A DNA stretch of 64,000 nt from Bacillota bacterium (GCA_023421245.1 JAEZTV010000015.1:31608-95607); one strand, 5' to 3'; positions 25,625 through 35,532 are shown, counted from the first letter of the stretch. Notes: generated from the sequence alone by a model not told the origin. Made by a program: numbers and translations.

Positions 25625-25797
25625 TATTCTAAAACGAAAACATTCTCAGTCGCACGTATTTCCGTGCAGCGCCCGCGGTGTGAGCCTTTGGTTGTTGCCG
25701 TTTATAGCTGGTCACCACACCGCCGGCCGTGCGGCAGGGGTCGCCTTTCGCCCTAAAAACAAGGATGTGCTTTAAGTTGACTATATAGTACAAAAAC
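25625..25797. repeat. Interspersed repeat family A, copy 2
   Basis: Longest copy. Contains ACGAAAACATTCTCAGTCGCACG, ATTTCCGTGC, GCGCCCGC, a GGTCACCACACC...GTGCGGCAGGGGTCGCCTT block and the end AAGTTGACTATATAG. CGCACG/CGTGC(G) form a short hairpin. It fills the 233-base gap between the Nim-like and CPBP genes. Confidence 0.7.
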
Positions 25798-25805
25798 GGA
25801 AGCTA

Positions 25806-26465
25806 TCAATAGACCGCCGCCGCAAGCACCATATGTACGAGCAGCCCGGGAACACAGTTTTTTGACAGCAGCCGAGCGGTTCCGGTTACAAGGCCGAGCA
25901 CAAGCCCCGATACCGTGACGGTGAGAAGCGCCGTAAAAAAATCCACAGCGGAAAACCCGCCCCCAAACGTCCAGAGATCTCCATAGCCTACCTTCCACGC
26001 CGCAAACAGCAGCGAGGTTACCATGCATACCGTAATCTCGGGTGAAAAGCTTTTGCGCAAACGCGCCCATAGATACCCTCGAAACACAAGCTCCTCAAAT
26101 GCCGGCAGGATGACAGCCGAGTAGAGCAGTGATGTCGTCACCGAAAGCGAGAAGCCGCCCGCCCGAATGGGTGCCGTCACCAACACAAATACGGTTACGC
26201 AGGTGGCGGCGATATAGAGCATACGGTCCTTCGTGCTCGTAAACGCGGGAAGAAGATACAGCCGTAGCCGCCAAAAGCGCGAAAGCGCTAAGATGAATGC
26301 GGAGAGGGTAAGCAGCACCATAATTGAAGCGGTAAGCCCCAACTGCGCATTGCCATGCACATCGGCGCCAATCCGCCGCACCAAAAACCATCGAATAGCC
26401 TGCATCAACATAAGCAGCAGAATAGAATTTATCAGTGTGAGCGTGCGGGACTTGGTATTTGCCAT
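25806..26465 (-). CDS. CPBP-family intramembrane metalloprotease
   Basis: 219 residues from ATG 26465 (GGGAGG upstream; an in-frame ATG exists at 26537). Seven or so membrane segments; motif 1 of the CAAX-protease/bacteriocin-processing family is FEELVFRGYLWARL (EExxxR), and a late LLVHMVLAAAVY provides the C-terminal histidine. Family members cleave prenylated or other membrane proteins and sometimes give bacteriocin immunity. It ends abruptly after that last segment, so the normal short tail is missing, which may be natural. Confidence 0.82.
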   Translation of the reverse strand: MANTKSRTLTLINSILLLMLMQAIRWFLVRRIGADVHGNAQLGLTASIMVLLTLSAFILALSRFWRLRLYLLPAFTSTKDRMLYIAATCVTVFVLVTAPIRAGGFSLSVTTSLLYSAVILPAFEELVFRGYLWARLRKSFSPEITVCMVTSLLFAAWKVGYGDLWTFGGGFSAVDFFTALLTVTVSGLVLGLVTGTARLLSKNCVPGLLVHMVLAAAVY

Positions 26466-26772
26466 GCAAAGCTTCCCTCCCTTAAAAAACGCATCGAACC
26501 GCTGCGTTGCAGTATGCGCATAAATTACATACGTCAAAAATATGTTGCAGCAAAGAGCTAAGCCCAGGCTGTACGGTGTCTGGTATCATTATATCAAAAC
26601 TTCGGGCAAGATACCAGAAAGGACTAAAAAATCGGGGACAAAAATAGCAGCGGATGATACAGCACCATCGCATACCGACGATAAAGACTGCTATGCCGTG
26701 CATTATTATGCCATGTTTGTAACAAATAGTTTATGTAAATACCACAAAATTTTTAAAATACCCTGTAACGGC
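26466..26772. other. Divergent intergenic region between CPBP gene and putP
   Basis: About 370 bases in all up to 26837. It should carry the CPBP promoter on the minus strand; no strong consensus was seen. Moderately AT-rich, no hairpin longer than seven pairs and no coding sequence that I can support. Confidence 0.4.
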
Positions 26773-26801
26773 TTGCCAAAAGGGAAAGGGGTTTATATAA
26801 T
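26773..26801 (+). promoter_or_regulatory. Promoter of putP
   Basis: -35 TTGCCA (26773-26778), 17-base spacer, -10 TATAAT (26796-26801), 37 bases before ATG 26838. Confidence 0.75.
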
Positions 26802-26837
26802 TTAAAGATAAGTTCGTTTAAATGAGGAGGAACCATA

Positions 26838-28400
26838 ATGAATGCAAACTCCGCACAGATCCTATTTTCAATGGGAATGTATCTTGTGCTGATTATCACA
26901 GTAGGGCTTGTAGTCTCTAAAAAATCCAACCAGAGCACCGAGAACTTCTTCTTGGGGGGAAGAAGCCTTGGTCCATGGGTAACGGCGATGAGCGCCGAAG
27001 CCTCCGACATGAGCGGCTGGCTCTTGATGGGTCTGCCCGGCGTCGCATACTGGTGCGGGTTGAGTGATGCGGTCTGGACCGCGATCGGCCTTGGAATCGG
27101 CACCTACATAAACTGGCTGATTACCGCAAAGCGCCTTCGCCACTATTCCGTGGTTGCCAACGACTCCATTACCCTGCCCGACTTTTTCAGCAACCGCTTT
27201 AAAGAGAAAAAGAAGGTTATTATGCTCATTGCCGCGCTGTTTATTCTGGTGTTCTTCACCGTATATGCTGCAAGCTGCTTTGTTACCTTCGGCAAGCTGT
27301 TCTCGACACTGTTTAACCTTAATTACACCCTGATGATGATTTTGGGCGCGATTTTCGTAATTCTATATACCTTCCTCGGCGGCTTTCTTGCTGAGAGCGT
27401 GTGCGACTTTGTGCAGGGCATTATTATGATTATCGCTCTGGTTGCAGTGCTTACGGCAGGAACACTCGCGGCAGGCGGCCCTGCGGGCGTACTCGCCAAT
27501 ATTAACGAAATTCCGGGTTTTCTTAATTTTTTTGGTATTGCAACGCCCGAGGTTACCGATGGCGTGCAGAACCTTTCGGCCACAGGTGCACCGCTGTTTG
27601 GCTCTGCGGCACCGTACGGCTTTTTAACGATTCTTTCGACGATGTCGTGGGGACTTGGCTACTTCGGTATGCCGCAGGTACTCCTGCGTTTTATGGCAAT
27701 CCGCAAGCCGTCCGAGGTAAGAAAGTCAAGGATTATTGCGACGGTATGGTGCGTTATTTCGCTGATTGCCGCGGTTTGCATCGGTTTAATCGGCCGTTCG
27801 CTTTATCCTTCGGATCTTTTGACCGCATCCGGTGCTGAAAGTGTGTTTGTTCTGATGAGTACTCGTTTGATGCCGCCACTGGTTGCGGGTGTTATGATGG
27901 CGGGTATTCTTGCCGCTACCATGAGCTCGTCCGATTCGTACCTGCTTATCGCATCCAGTGCCGTAAGTAAGAACGTCTACCAAGGCATTTTTAAGAAGGA
28001 TGCAACCGACAAACAGGTGATGACGCTTTCGCGCATTACGCTGGTTATTATTACGGTAATCGGCATCCTCATCGCGCTTGACGAAACCAGCATCATCTTC
28101 CAGGTGGTGTCGTTTGCATGGGCAGGGTTTGGCGCGACGTTCGGCCCGCTGATGCTCTTTTCGCTGTTTTGGAAGCGCACCAACCGTGCAGGTGCAATTG
28201 CCGGTATGGTTACGGGCGCCGGCATGGTGTTTTTGTGGAAGCTTGTCATCCGTCCCATAGGCGGGGTGTTTGGAATTTACGAGCTTCTGCCCGCATTCCT
28301 GTTCTCCTGCATCGCAATTGTGGTGGTTTCGCTTGCTACAAAGCGGCCCTCTGCCGAAATCGAGCAGGAATTTGAGCTTGCTAGAACGATGCAGGACTAA
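26838..28400 (+). CDS. putP: Sodium/proline symporter
   Basis: Sodium:solute symporter family protein, 520 residues, about 13 membrane segments. Signature features are the N-terminal TENFFLGGRSLGPWVTAMSAEASDMSGWLLMGLPG, which matches PutP (the Na+ and proline site region, S-D-M-S-G-W-L), and the later AATMSSSDSYLLIASS Na2-site motif. It imports proline driven by sodium. AGGAGG precedes the start, and the gene forms its own unit between a sigma-A promoter and a terminator. Confidence 0.93.
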   Translation: MNANSAQILFSMGMYLVLIITVGLVVSKKSNQSTENFFLGGRSLGPWVTAMSAEASDMSGWLLMGLPGVAYWCGLSDAVWTAIGLGIGTYINWLITAKRLRHYSVVANDSITLPDFFSNRFKEKKKVIMLIAALFILVFFTVYAASCFVTFGKLFSTLFNLNYTLMMILGAIFVILYTFLGGFLAESVCDFVQGIIMIIALVAVLTAGTLAAGGPAGVLANINEIPGFLNFFGIATPEVTDGVQNLSATGAPLFGSAAPYGFLTILSTMSWGLGYFGMPQVLLRFMAIRKPSEVRKSRIIATVWCVISLIAAVCIGLIGRSLYPSDLLTASGAESVFVLMSTRLMPPLVAGVMMAGILAATMSSSDSYLLIASSAVSKNVYQGIFKKDATDKQVMTLSRITLVIITVIGILIALDETSIIFQVVSFAWAGFGATFGPLMLFSLFWKRTNRAGAIAGMVTGAGMVFLWKLVIRPIGGVFGIYELLPAFLFSCIAIVVVSLATKRPSAEIEQEFELARTMQD

Positions 28401-28428
28401 AATATAAAGACGGTAAACAGATTACACA

Positions 28429-28479
28429 TAAAGGCGGCATCAAGATCCATGTTTGGACTTTGATGCCGCCTTTAATTTT
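28429..28479 (+). terminator. Terminator of putP
   Basis: 15 bp arms TAAAGGCGGCATCAA (28429-28443) and its complement (28460-28474), then ATTTTT. Confidence 0.85.
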
Positions 28480-28501
28480 TGGCAAATACAGGCGGTTGTG
28501 A

Positions 28502-28530
28502 TTGTATGTTTTTTTAAGGCATGGTACAAT
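28502..28530 (+). promoter_or_regulatory. Promoter of the GPH symporter operon
   Basis: -35 TTGTAT (28502-28507), 17-base spacer, -10 TACAAT (28525-28530), about 80 bases before the start. Confidence 0.6.
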
Positions 28531-28612
28531 AATAATTACCATATAACAGGCACAAAGGCTTACCTGTGCGATGCGTGGCATTACCGTAACGATTGTCTGG
28601 AGGAATGCAAAA

Positions 28613-29968
28613 ATGGCAAAGCAGGTCTTTGAAACCACACGCTTTGAGCGCCTCTCCTACGGCGGATTCTTTCTCGGGCAGAACATCATCTATGCACTGC
28701 AGTTCCAGTTTCTTACCTACTTTTATACCGAAAGCGTGGGGCTTACGCTTTCCTCTACCGCGGCAATGCTGCTGATTTCGCGCCTTTGGGATATCTTTGA
28801 CGATCCGCTGGTTGGCGCGATTGTGGACAGGGTTAACCTCAAGAGCGGAAAATACCTGCCGTGGCTGCGGCTTGTCACCTATACCGTTCCGCTTTCACTG
28901 GTGTTTGTGTTTGTGAACATCGGCAGCATTGTTGCGGCAACCGGTACCGCAAAGCTTGCGTTTGCCTATGTTACATATATCGTATGGAGCGTGCTGTATA
29001 CGTTTTCCGATTCTCCTATTTTCTCGCTAGCCACCGTTATGACCTCGCAGATGCACGAGCGCGACCGCCTGATCTCCTACGGGCGTTTTGCGGCGGCGCT
29101 TGCCGCTATCCTGACGGCGGTATTTATGACACTCAAGGCAGGGGCCGGATGGACGGGAGCCATCGCCATCTACATGGCGTTTTCGTTCCTTGTGATGTTC
29201 CCGCTGCAGTTTACCGCAAAGGAGCGGGTGCAGCATAAACGCAGTGAGGATATTTCAATCCTTAAAATATTTAAATGCCTGTTTCAGAACAAATATCTGC
29301 TTATCTACTATGTCGGCTTTTTTGCCATTAGTGCGGTAAACACGCTGCAGCCCATTGCACCATATTTCTGCAACTCAAACCTTGGCGACGAGGAGATGCT
29401 CACCATCGTGCTGGGCCTAAGCGTACTGCCAATCCTTATTGCAGCGCCAATGCTGCCATTTTTTATCAGCCGCTTCGGCAAAAAAAGGCTTACCATCTAT
29501 ACCTCGCTTGCGGCGATTGTGCTAAGCGTAATCCAGTATTTTATGGGGTACGCAAACTTTCCGCTCTTTTTGGCATTTACGGCGCTGCGTGTATTATGCA
29601 TGCAGTTCCCGCTGCTCATTTATGGCATGTTCACCGCCGATTGCATTGAATACGGTGCATACATCACGGGTGAACGTACCGAAGCAATCGCATTTTCGGT
29701 GCAGACGCTTATCACAAAGCTGGGCGGTACGGTGTGCAACACCATCTGCCTGCAGCTTCTTATTTTGTTTGGGTATGCCCAGCAGAGTGCTACGCAGACC
29801 AGAGCCGCGCTCGACGGAATTTGGAAGATACTTACCCTTGTGCCCGTCGCGGGCTTTGCTGTTATGATTATCATTATGCTGTTCTTCTATAAGCTTCGTG
29901 AGGAAGATGTACAGAAGATTATGCGTATCAACCGCGGCGAAGAGGTAAAGGAGGTGCTGACTCTATGA
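28613..29968 (+). CDS. GPH-family glycoside:cation symporter (MelB-like)
   Basis: Major-facilitator sugar symporter of the glycoside-pentoside-hexuronide group, 451 residues, twelve membrane segments. SRLWDIFDDPLVGAIVDR in segment 2-loop is the family's cation/sugar site motif with paired aspartates. ATG 28613 has GGAGG nine bases upstream; an in-frame ATG at 28571 lacks one. The stop overlaps the GH13 start (ATGA), so the imported oligosaccharide is very likely the substrate of that enzyme, for example isomalto- or malto-oligosaccharides. Confidence 0.9.
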   Translation: MAKQVFETTRFERLSYGGFFLGQNIIYALQFQFLTYFYTESVGLTLSSTAAMLLISRLWDIFDDPLVGAIVDRVNLKSGKYLPWLRLVTYTVPLSLVFVFVNIGSIVAATGTAKLAFAYVTYIVWSVLYTFSDSPIFSLATVMTSQMHERDRLISYGRFAAALAAILTAVFMTLKAGAGWTGAIAIYMAFSFLVMFPLQFTAKERVQHKRSEDISILKIFKCLFQNKYLLIYYVGFFAISAVNTLQPIAPYFCNSNLGDEEMLTIVLGLSVLPILIAAPMLPFFISRFGKKRLTIYTSLAAIVLSVIQYFMGYANFPLFLAFTALRVLCMQFPLLIYGMFTADCIEYGAYITGERTEAIAFSVQTLITKLGGTVCNTICLQLLILFGYAQQSATQTRAALDGIWKILTLVPVAGFAVMIIIMLFFYKLREEDVQKIMRINRGEEVKEVLTL

Positions 29969-31860
29969 GTAAGATTACGCCAAACAGCACGGTTGCCGAG
30001 GTGCTGCAAAACCCTGTGGGGCATGATGTAATAAAGCTTGCGCTTACCCAAATGGGCAAAAGCATGCGCCTTGTGCAAAACCCGCTGGTGGGCTCGATGC
30101 GCATCAAATCGCTTCCCGTGTTGTCGCGTGGTGCGGTGGACGACGCGTTTGTAAGCACGCTAGTTAATCTGTTAAACACTGCGCCGCCGCCTGAGCCGCC
30201 CTACTCTGACCCGCCCGCGCGCGCATGGTGGAAGGAAGCGGTGGTATATCAAATCTACCCGCGCAGCTTTCAGGACTCAAGCGGCGACGGCATCGGTGAT
30301 CTTGCGGGCATCCTTGCAAGGCTCGATTACCTCAAGGAGCTTGGGGTGGACGTCATCTGGTTATCGCCCATCTACGATTCGCCCAACGACGACAACGGCT
30401 ACGATATCCGCGACTATAAAAAGATTATGCAAGAGTTTGGTACGATGCAGGACTTTGACCGCCTGCTTACCGAAGTGCATAACCGCGGCATGCGTCTGAT
30501 TATGGACCTGGTAATCAACCACACCTCGGATGAACATACTTGGTTTGCCGATGCGTGCCAAAACCCTAAGTCGCCCTACCGCGATTATTATATTTGGCGC
30601 ACTACACCCGATGAGCATACCCCGCCCAACAACTGGACATCGTTATTTCGCGGCAGCGCATGGAACTACTATCCCAAGGCAGGCGCCTGGGCGTTACACC
30701 TTTTCTCTAAAAAGCAGATGGATTTAAACTGGGATAACCCCGCGCTGCGCGAAGAGCTGTACGACATGATAAACTGGTGGCTTCAGAAGGGCATTGACGG
30801 ATTCCGGCTGGATGTCATCAATTTTATCTCCAAAACCCCATCCCTACCCGATGGCAGCCCCGTATTGGGCGAGCTTTCCGGCTTTTGCGGGGTAGAGCAC
30901 TACTTCCATGGCCCGCACCTGCACGATTATCTCAAAGAGCTGCGCTGGAATACCTTTGCGAATTTTGATGCAATGACGGTGGGTGAGACCCCGATCATGG
31001 GCATGGAGATGGCGCGCTTGCTTACCGATGAGCGGCGTGCCGAGCTTGATGCGGTGTTCAATTTTGAACATCTCGAAACACCCGGCAAACGCCGGTTTGA
31101 TGATTACCGCTACGATCTTACCTTTCTCAAACAGCACTGGAGCGAGTGGCAGCGAAGTCTTGGCAACGCCTGCTGGCAGACGCTGTTTTACGATAACCAC
31201 GACAACCCCCGCATGGTAAGCAAGGTAAACCCCGACGAGCAGTATCGCGAGGCGGTGGCAAAATGCCTTGCCGTCCTTCAATTTACCTTGCGCGGCACGC
31301 CGTTTCTCTATCAGGGGCAGGAACTCGGCATGACAAACGCCCGGTTTGCTTCGATAGATGAAATACGGGATGTCGAAAGCCGTAACCTCTATGCAGAGCT
31401 GATTGAACAAGGCAAAACACAGGAGGAAGCCATGGCGGTCATCCGTGCCGGTACGCGTGACCATGCCCGCACCCCCATGCAATGGGATGATTCCGAGCAT
31501 GCTGGCTTTACGATCGCAACCCCTTGGCTGAAGGTAAACGAAAACTACCGGGTTATCAACGCAGCGGCACAGCAGCAAGACGAAGATTCGGTGCTTAGCT
31601 TTTACAAAAAGGCAATCGCCCTGCGCAGAGAATGTGCATCGCTAATCTATGGCGAGTTTGTTCCCGTTAAGACGGCAAAGAGCTTGTTTTGCTATTATCG
31701 TGTGCTCGACAGCAAGCGATATTACATCGAACTTAACCTTACCGAACGCGTCCAAAGGCGGCCGGTGAACACCGCCTTGTATACCCTAATGCTTGCAAAC
31801 TATGGTACACCGACAAAGGAACTGCGCCCATACGAGGCTATAGTATACCGCTGCGAATAA
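29965..31860 (+). CDS. GH13 alpha-glucosidase with N-terminal helical extension
   Basis: Cytosolic alpha-glucosidase (oligo-1,6-glucosidase/sucrose-isomaltase-like), 631 residues. The GH13 barrel starts near residue 90 (WWKEAVVYQIYPRSFQDSSG). Conserved regions: VINHTSDEH, GFRLDVINF (nucleophile Asp), VGETP (acid/base Glu) and YDNHDNPR (third Asp). No signal peptide. Residues 1-85 are extra compared with typical enzymes of about 550 residues; TVAEVLQNPVGHDVIKLALTQ...NPLVGSMRIKSL resembles the small helical module found at the C-terminus of some clostridial glycosidases (L-x-x-P...P-M-x-x-M-x-x-x-L), function unknown. Start overlaps the symporter stop: translational coupling. Confidence 0.92.
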   Translation: MSKITPNSTVAEVLQNPVGHDVIKLALTQMGKSMRLVQNPLVGSMRIKSLPVLSRGAVDDAFVSTLVNLLNTAPPPEPPYSDPPARAWWKEAVVYQIYPRSFQDSSGDGIGDLAGILARLDYLKELGVDVIWLSPIYDSPNDDNGYDIRDYKKIMQEFGTMQDFDRLLTEVHNRGMRLIMDLVINHTSDEHTWFADACQNPKSPYRDYYIWRTTPDEHTPPNNWTSLFRGSAWNYYPKAGAWALHLFSKKQMDLNWDNPALREELYDMINWWLQKGIDGFRLDVINFISKTPSLPDGSPVLGELSGFCGVEHYFHGPHLHDYLKELRWNTFANFDAMTVGETPIMGMEMARLLTDERRAELDAVFNFEHLETPGKRRFDDYRYDLTFLKQHWSEWQRSLGNACWQTLFYDNHDNPRMVSKVNPDEQYREAVAKCLAVLQFTLRGTPFLYQGQELGMTNARFASIDEIRDVESRNLYAELIEQGKTQEEAMAVIRAGTRDHARTPMQWDDSEHAGFTIATPWLKVNENYRVINAAAQQQDEDSVLSFYKKAIALRRECASLIYGEFVPVKTAKSLFCYYRVLDSKRYYIELNLTERVQRRPVNTALYTLMLANYGTPTKELRPYEAIVYRCE

Positions 31861-31956
31861 GCTTTCGCTGCGAATATGGTCTGATAACGGCGAACCGATG
31901 GAGATTGCAGTGCCGCCCTTATCCTGCGGGAAAGCTTTTGCTTTTTTTACCGAAAC

Positions 31957-32060
31957 CGTGGTATAATATCTCCACAAGCACATTTTAAGCTTTGCTTTGA
32001 ATCAACTTGCCAAAGCAGGGATGGTATATTAAACCCATAATGACTGTTTTACAGTCATTA
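31957..32060. repeat. Interspersed repeat family B, copy 1 (divergent)
   Basis: GTGGTATAATATCTCCACAAGCACATTTTAAGC... matches the beginning of the copies at 63850 and (inverted) 55622. It keeps TTTAAGCTTTGCTTTGAAT and TTGCCAAAGCA, then leaves the family; AATGACTG-TTTTA-CAGTCATT (32039-32059) adds a separate 8 bp hairpin. A TTGCTT-N18-TATAAT promoter-like pair (near 31939-31968) lies at its left end. The rest of the 334-base gap holds another hairpin (GGCGGCC near 32126). Confidence 0.55.
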
Positions 32061-32194
32061 CCCGTATGAATCGCCTTTGGCAGCAAAGAACGCACGGGCG
32101 TATAAAAATGTAAGCTTATTAAAAGGCGGCCGTCCTTGGATGGGCCGCCATGCTAGCACCCCAATAGTTTTATCTGGGCGAAAGGATGTTATTG

Positions 32195-34147
32195 ATGGCA
32201 AAGAAATTTTATCTTACCACAGCAATTACCTACACCTCGCGCAAGCCACATATCGGCAACACTTACGAGATTGTACTCTCGGATGCGATTGTGCGCTTTA
32301 AGCGAATGCTGGGGTACGATACCTATTTTCTTACCGGTACCGATGAGCATGGGCAAAAGATTGAGGAAAACGCCATACAAAACAATATGTCGCCCAAACA
32401 ATATGTGGACAAGATCGCAGGTGAGGTTAAGGATATCTGGGATTTGATGAACTCTTCTTACGACCAGTTTATCCGAACCACCGACGAGAAGCATATCAAG
32501 GGCGTACAGAAGATATTCAAAAAGCTATATGATCAGGGCGATATCTATAAAAGCTCCTACGAGGGCAACTACTGTGTGGCGTGCGAGTCGTTTTTTACTG
32601 ATACACAGCTTGCGGAGGGTGTGTGCCCCGACTGCGGCGGCCCGGTAAAGCTGACCAAAGAGGAGGCCTACTTCTTTCAGATAAGCAAATATCAGGACAG
32701 GCTGATGAAGCATATCGAAGAAAACCCCGACTTCATCTGTCCCGAGTCTCGCAAGCGCGAGATGGTTAATAACTTTCTAAAGCCGGGCTTGCAGGATCTG
32801 TGCGTATCGCGCACCTCGTTTCAGTGGGGTGTGCCGGTAACGTTTGACGAGCGCCATGTTGTGTATGTATGGATTGATGCGCTCTCAAACTATATCACAG
32901 CGCTTGATTATGATGCCGACGGCCCCGGCGAGCTTTACGAAAAGTATTGGCCCGCGGATGTTCATGTCATTGGCAAGGATATTCTGCGCTTTCATACAAT
33001 CTATTGGCCTATCCTTCTTATGGCGCTCGGCGAGCCGTTGCCAAAGCAGGTGTTCGGGCATCCGTGGCTGCTTTCGGGGGTTGATAAGATGAGCAAGTCG
33101 AAGGGCAACGTCATGTATGCCGATGACCTTGTGCGTCATTTTGGCGTGGACGGCGTGCGCTACTATCTGCTTAGTGAAATGCCCTATGCAAACGACGGAA
33201 CCATCACCTACCAAAACATTATTGCGCGGTATAACTCGGACCTTGCAAACACGCTTGGCAATCTGGTGAACCGTACCGTCGCGATGCTTCACAAATACTT
33301 TGACGGCACCGTTGCAAAGCCTGCCTTGCAGCCCGAGCCGCTGGATGCCGAGCTTGCGGACTCTGCGCGGCAAGCGGTACAGCGTTTTGTCGAGCGGATG
33401 AACGCTTACAAAACTGCCGATGCGCTGGATGCCGTGATGGATGTTGCGCACCGCAGCAACAAGTATATTGACGAAACCATGCCGTGGGCGCTTGCCAAGG
33501 ACGAGGATAAGCGGCAGCGGTTGGCCGCTGTTTTATATAACCTTGCGGAGAGCATTCGCTTTATCGCGGTAATGATAGCCCCGCTGCTGCCCGAAACGGG
33601 TGCGGCAATCCTTGCGCAGCTTGGCGGCCCTGCGGGTGACTATGCATCGCTTGCGTCGTTTGGCGCGATGGATTTGTATACGGTAGGCGCGGCAGTGCCG
33701 CTGTTTGCCCGCATTGATGAGCCAAAGAAGCTTGCTGAGCTTGATGCGGAACTTGCCGCAGGGGCTCCTGCCGGGCAATCCGACAAGCAACCGGAGCAGA
33801 AAAAAGCGGCAGAAGAAATCCCAGGGGTAATCACCATCGATGATTTTGCAAAGGTTGCTTTGTGCACCGCGCAAATTAAGGCGTGCGAGCCGGTGGAAAA
33901 GAGCGATAAGCTCTTAAAGCTGACGCTGGATGACGGCACAGCGATGCGTCAGGTGGTTTCAGGCATTGCACAATGGTACAAACCGGACGACCTGATTGGC
34001 AAGAAGGTAATTGTGGTTGCGAACCTAAAGCCCGCCAAACTGCGCGGTGTGGAGTCTAACGGTATGATTCTTGCCGCCGACGTTGCGGGACGCGCCGCCG
34101 TTGTGTTTGTGGATGCATCGGTGCCAAACGGCTCGACGGTTCGGTAG
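32195..34147 (+). CDS. metG: Methionyl-tRNA synthetase
   Basis: Class I aminoacyl-tRNA synthetase, 650 residues. The HIGH box is KPHIGNTYE, the KMSKS loop is DKMSKSKGNVM (about residue 298), and a zinc knuckle CVAC...CPDC lies in the connective peptide (about 127-147). The C-terminal 110 residues (from VITIDDFAKVALCTAQI) are the Trbp111/EMAPII-type tRNA-binding domain, which also dimerises the enzyme. ATG 32195 with GAAAGGA upstream is chosen over 32186. It is followed by tatD, a frequent partner in Firmicutes. No T-box was found in the leader. Confidence 0.97.
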   Translation: MAKKFYLTTAITYTSRKPHIGNTYEIVLSDAIVRFKRMLGYDTYFLTGTDEHGQKIEENAIQNNMSPKQYVDKIAGEVKDIWDLMNSSYDQFIRTTDEKHIKGVQKIFKKLYDQGDIYKSSYEGNYCVACESFFTDTQLAEGVCPDCGGPVKLTKEEAYFFQISKYQDRLMKHIEENPDFICPESRKREMVNNFLKPGLQDLCVSRTSFQWGVPVTFDERHVVYVWIDALSNYITALDYDADGPGELYEKYWPADVHVIGKDILRFHTIYWPILLMALGEPLPKQVFGHPWLLSGVDKMSKSKGNVMYADDLVRHFGVDGVRYYLLSEMPYANDGTITYQNIIARYNSDLANTLGNLVNRTVAMLHKYFDGTVAKPALQPEPLDAELADSARQAVQRFVERMNAYKTADALDAVMDVAHRSNKYIDETMPWALAKDEDKRQRLAAVLYNLAESIRFIAVMIAPLLPETGAAILAQLGGPAGDYASLASFGAMDLYTVGAAVPLFARIDEPKKLAELDAELAAGAPAGQSDKQPEQKKAAEEIPGVITIDDFAKVALCTAQIKACEPVEKSDKLLKLTLDDGTAMRQVVSGIAQWYKPDDLIGKKVIVVANLKPAKLRGVESNGMILAADVAGRAAVVFVDASVPNGSTVR

Positions 34148-34324
34148 CAGCGAAGTGGATTACCATGACATTTGATACGAAAAGATGCAAAGAGTCAAGG
34201 CTTGCTGTGCAGCGAAAAACTTCGCCTTAGCATACCAAGCTTTGGCTCGCAACATGTTTCACGGCAAAATCAAAAACATCTTTTTTGATGGGTGCAGTGA
34301 ACATTATCTAAGAAAGGAACATGA

Positions 34325-35113
34325 ATGAACAATATCTTTGATTCGCACGCGCATTATGATGATGAACGCTTTGATGAGGATAGAGATGAGCTGCTCGCCC
34401 GGGCGCTGAAGGCTGGCGGCGTGCGCGCTGTCATCAATGCGGGGGTGGATATGCGCACAAGCCAAATTGCTTTGCAGTACGCGGGACAGTACGAAAATAT
34501 CTATTGTGCAGTGGGAATCCATCCGCAGGCGGCAGAGGAATATACTCCGCAAAACCTTAGCATACTCGAAGAGCTGTGTAACGAGCCTAAGGTGGTTGCC
34601 ATTGGAGAGATCGGTCTGGACTACTACTATGAGCAGCCCGACCGCGACACGCAAAAGGCAGCGTTTGCCGCGCAGCTTTCGCTTGCAAGGCAGCTTTCAA
34701 AGCCCGTTATCATCCATAACCGCGACGCGACTGCCGATATGATACTGCACCTGAAGAAGTTTCGGCCTTGCGGTGTAATGCACTGTTTTTCGGGCAGCGC
34801 CGAAATCGCCAAAGAGCTGCTTGCCATGGGGTTGTATCTTGGCTACACCGGGATCGTTACCTTTTCAAACGCGAAACGTGTACTGGAAGCGGTGGCTGCA
34901 ACACCGCTTGACCGCCTTTTGCTTGAAACCGACTGTCCATACATGGCGCCCGTCCCCCATAGGGGTACACGCAGTGACAGCCGTATGATTAAGCATACCG
35001 CGGAAAGAATCGCCGAAATCAAGGGTATCCCTACGCAGGAGCTTATCGATATCGCCACCGAGAATACCTGCCGCCTGTTCGGCGTAGACCTCGGCGGGCA
35101 TACCGATACCTGA
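34325..35113 (+). CDS. tatD: TatD-family hydrolase/DNase
   Basis: Metal-dependent nuclease of the TatD/YcfH family, 262 residues. Metal ligands are FDSHAHYDD (HxH), GEIGLDYYY (Glu/Asp), VIIHNRDA and VMHCFSG (His residues) and LLLETDCPY (Asp). These proteins trim 3' ends of DNA during repair and are also proposed to deacylate D-aminoacyl-tRNA. RBS AAAGGAA. It is in line with metG, the common metG-tatD arrangement, and overlaps the next gene by one base. Confidence 0.94.
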   Translation: MNNIFDSHAHYDDERFDEDRDELLARALKAGGVRAVINAGVDMRTSQIALQYAGQYENIYCAVGIHPQAAEEYTPQNLSILEELCNEPKVVAIGEIGLDYYYEQPDRDTQKAAFAAQLSLARQLSKPVIIHNRDATADMILHLKKFRPCGVMHCFSGSAEIAKELLAMGLYLGYTGIVTFSNAKRVLEAVAATPLDRLLLETDCPYMAPVPHRGTRSDSRMIKHTAERIAEIKGIPTQELIDIATENTCRLFGVDLGGHTDT

Positions 35114-35532
35114 TGGTGTGCGGGATGAAATGGCTGACAAAACCTCGTGCCGCTGTGGGTGTTGCGGCAATCAATGCATTTATCATCGTCATCAGGTTGC
35201 TTGTTATTGTACGGGTGCTGCCCTATAATCTGATGGGCGGCGGGCGTTTAATGAGCTACGAGGCAGCGGCAACCATGTCGGTGATTACCATCATGGTACT
35301 GTTGTTTGTCACGCTGCTTGCTCTGGCGGCAGGCGGGATTATCCGCTTAAATGGGTACCGCAACGCGCTGCGGGTATTTTTGCTTGCGTTTTTTGTGTTC
35401 TTTTGCTTTCATGTGCTGCTTGGTTTCGTGAGTACGATGTGGCTTGAACGCTACATCATCAGTACGGCAAACCTTGTAGTTGCACTGCTGGTTTTGCGTT
35501 TGGCGCATCGCGATAGAGAGGATGAACTATGA
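35113..35532 (+). CDS. Hypothetical membrane protein, 139 residues
   Basis: Four hydrophobic segments (about 15-33, 50-73, 85-110 and 113-130) with short polar loops; ends in RLAHRDREDEL. The ATG overlaps the tatD stop (TGATGG); 35128 is an alternative start. No family recognised. It overlaps the next small membrane protein by four bases, so the pair is probably made together. Confidence 0.7.
   Translation: MVCGMKWLTKPRAAVGVAAINAFIIVIRLLVIVRVLPYNLMGGGRLMSYEAAATMSVITIMVLLFVTLLALAAGGIIRLNGYRNALRVFLLAFFVFFCFHVLLGFVSTMWLERYIISTANLVVALLVLRLAHRDREDEL

Noticed and set aside
32041..32194. Possible T-box or other riboswitch in the metG leader
   Set aside because: No T-box antiterminator consensus or S-box core is visible; the hairpins present belong to repeat B and a short GC stem.
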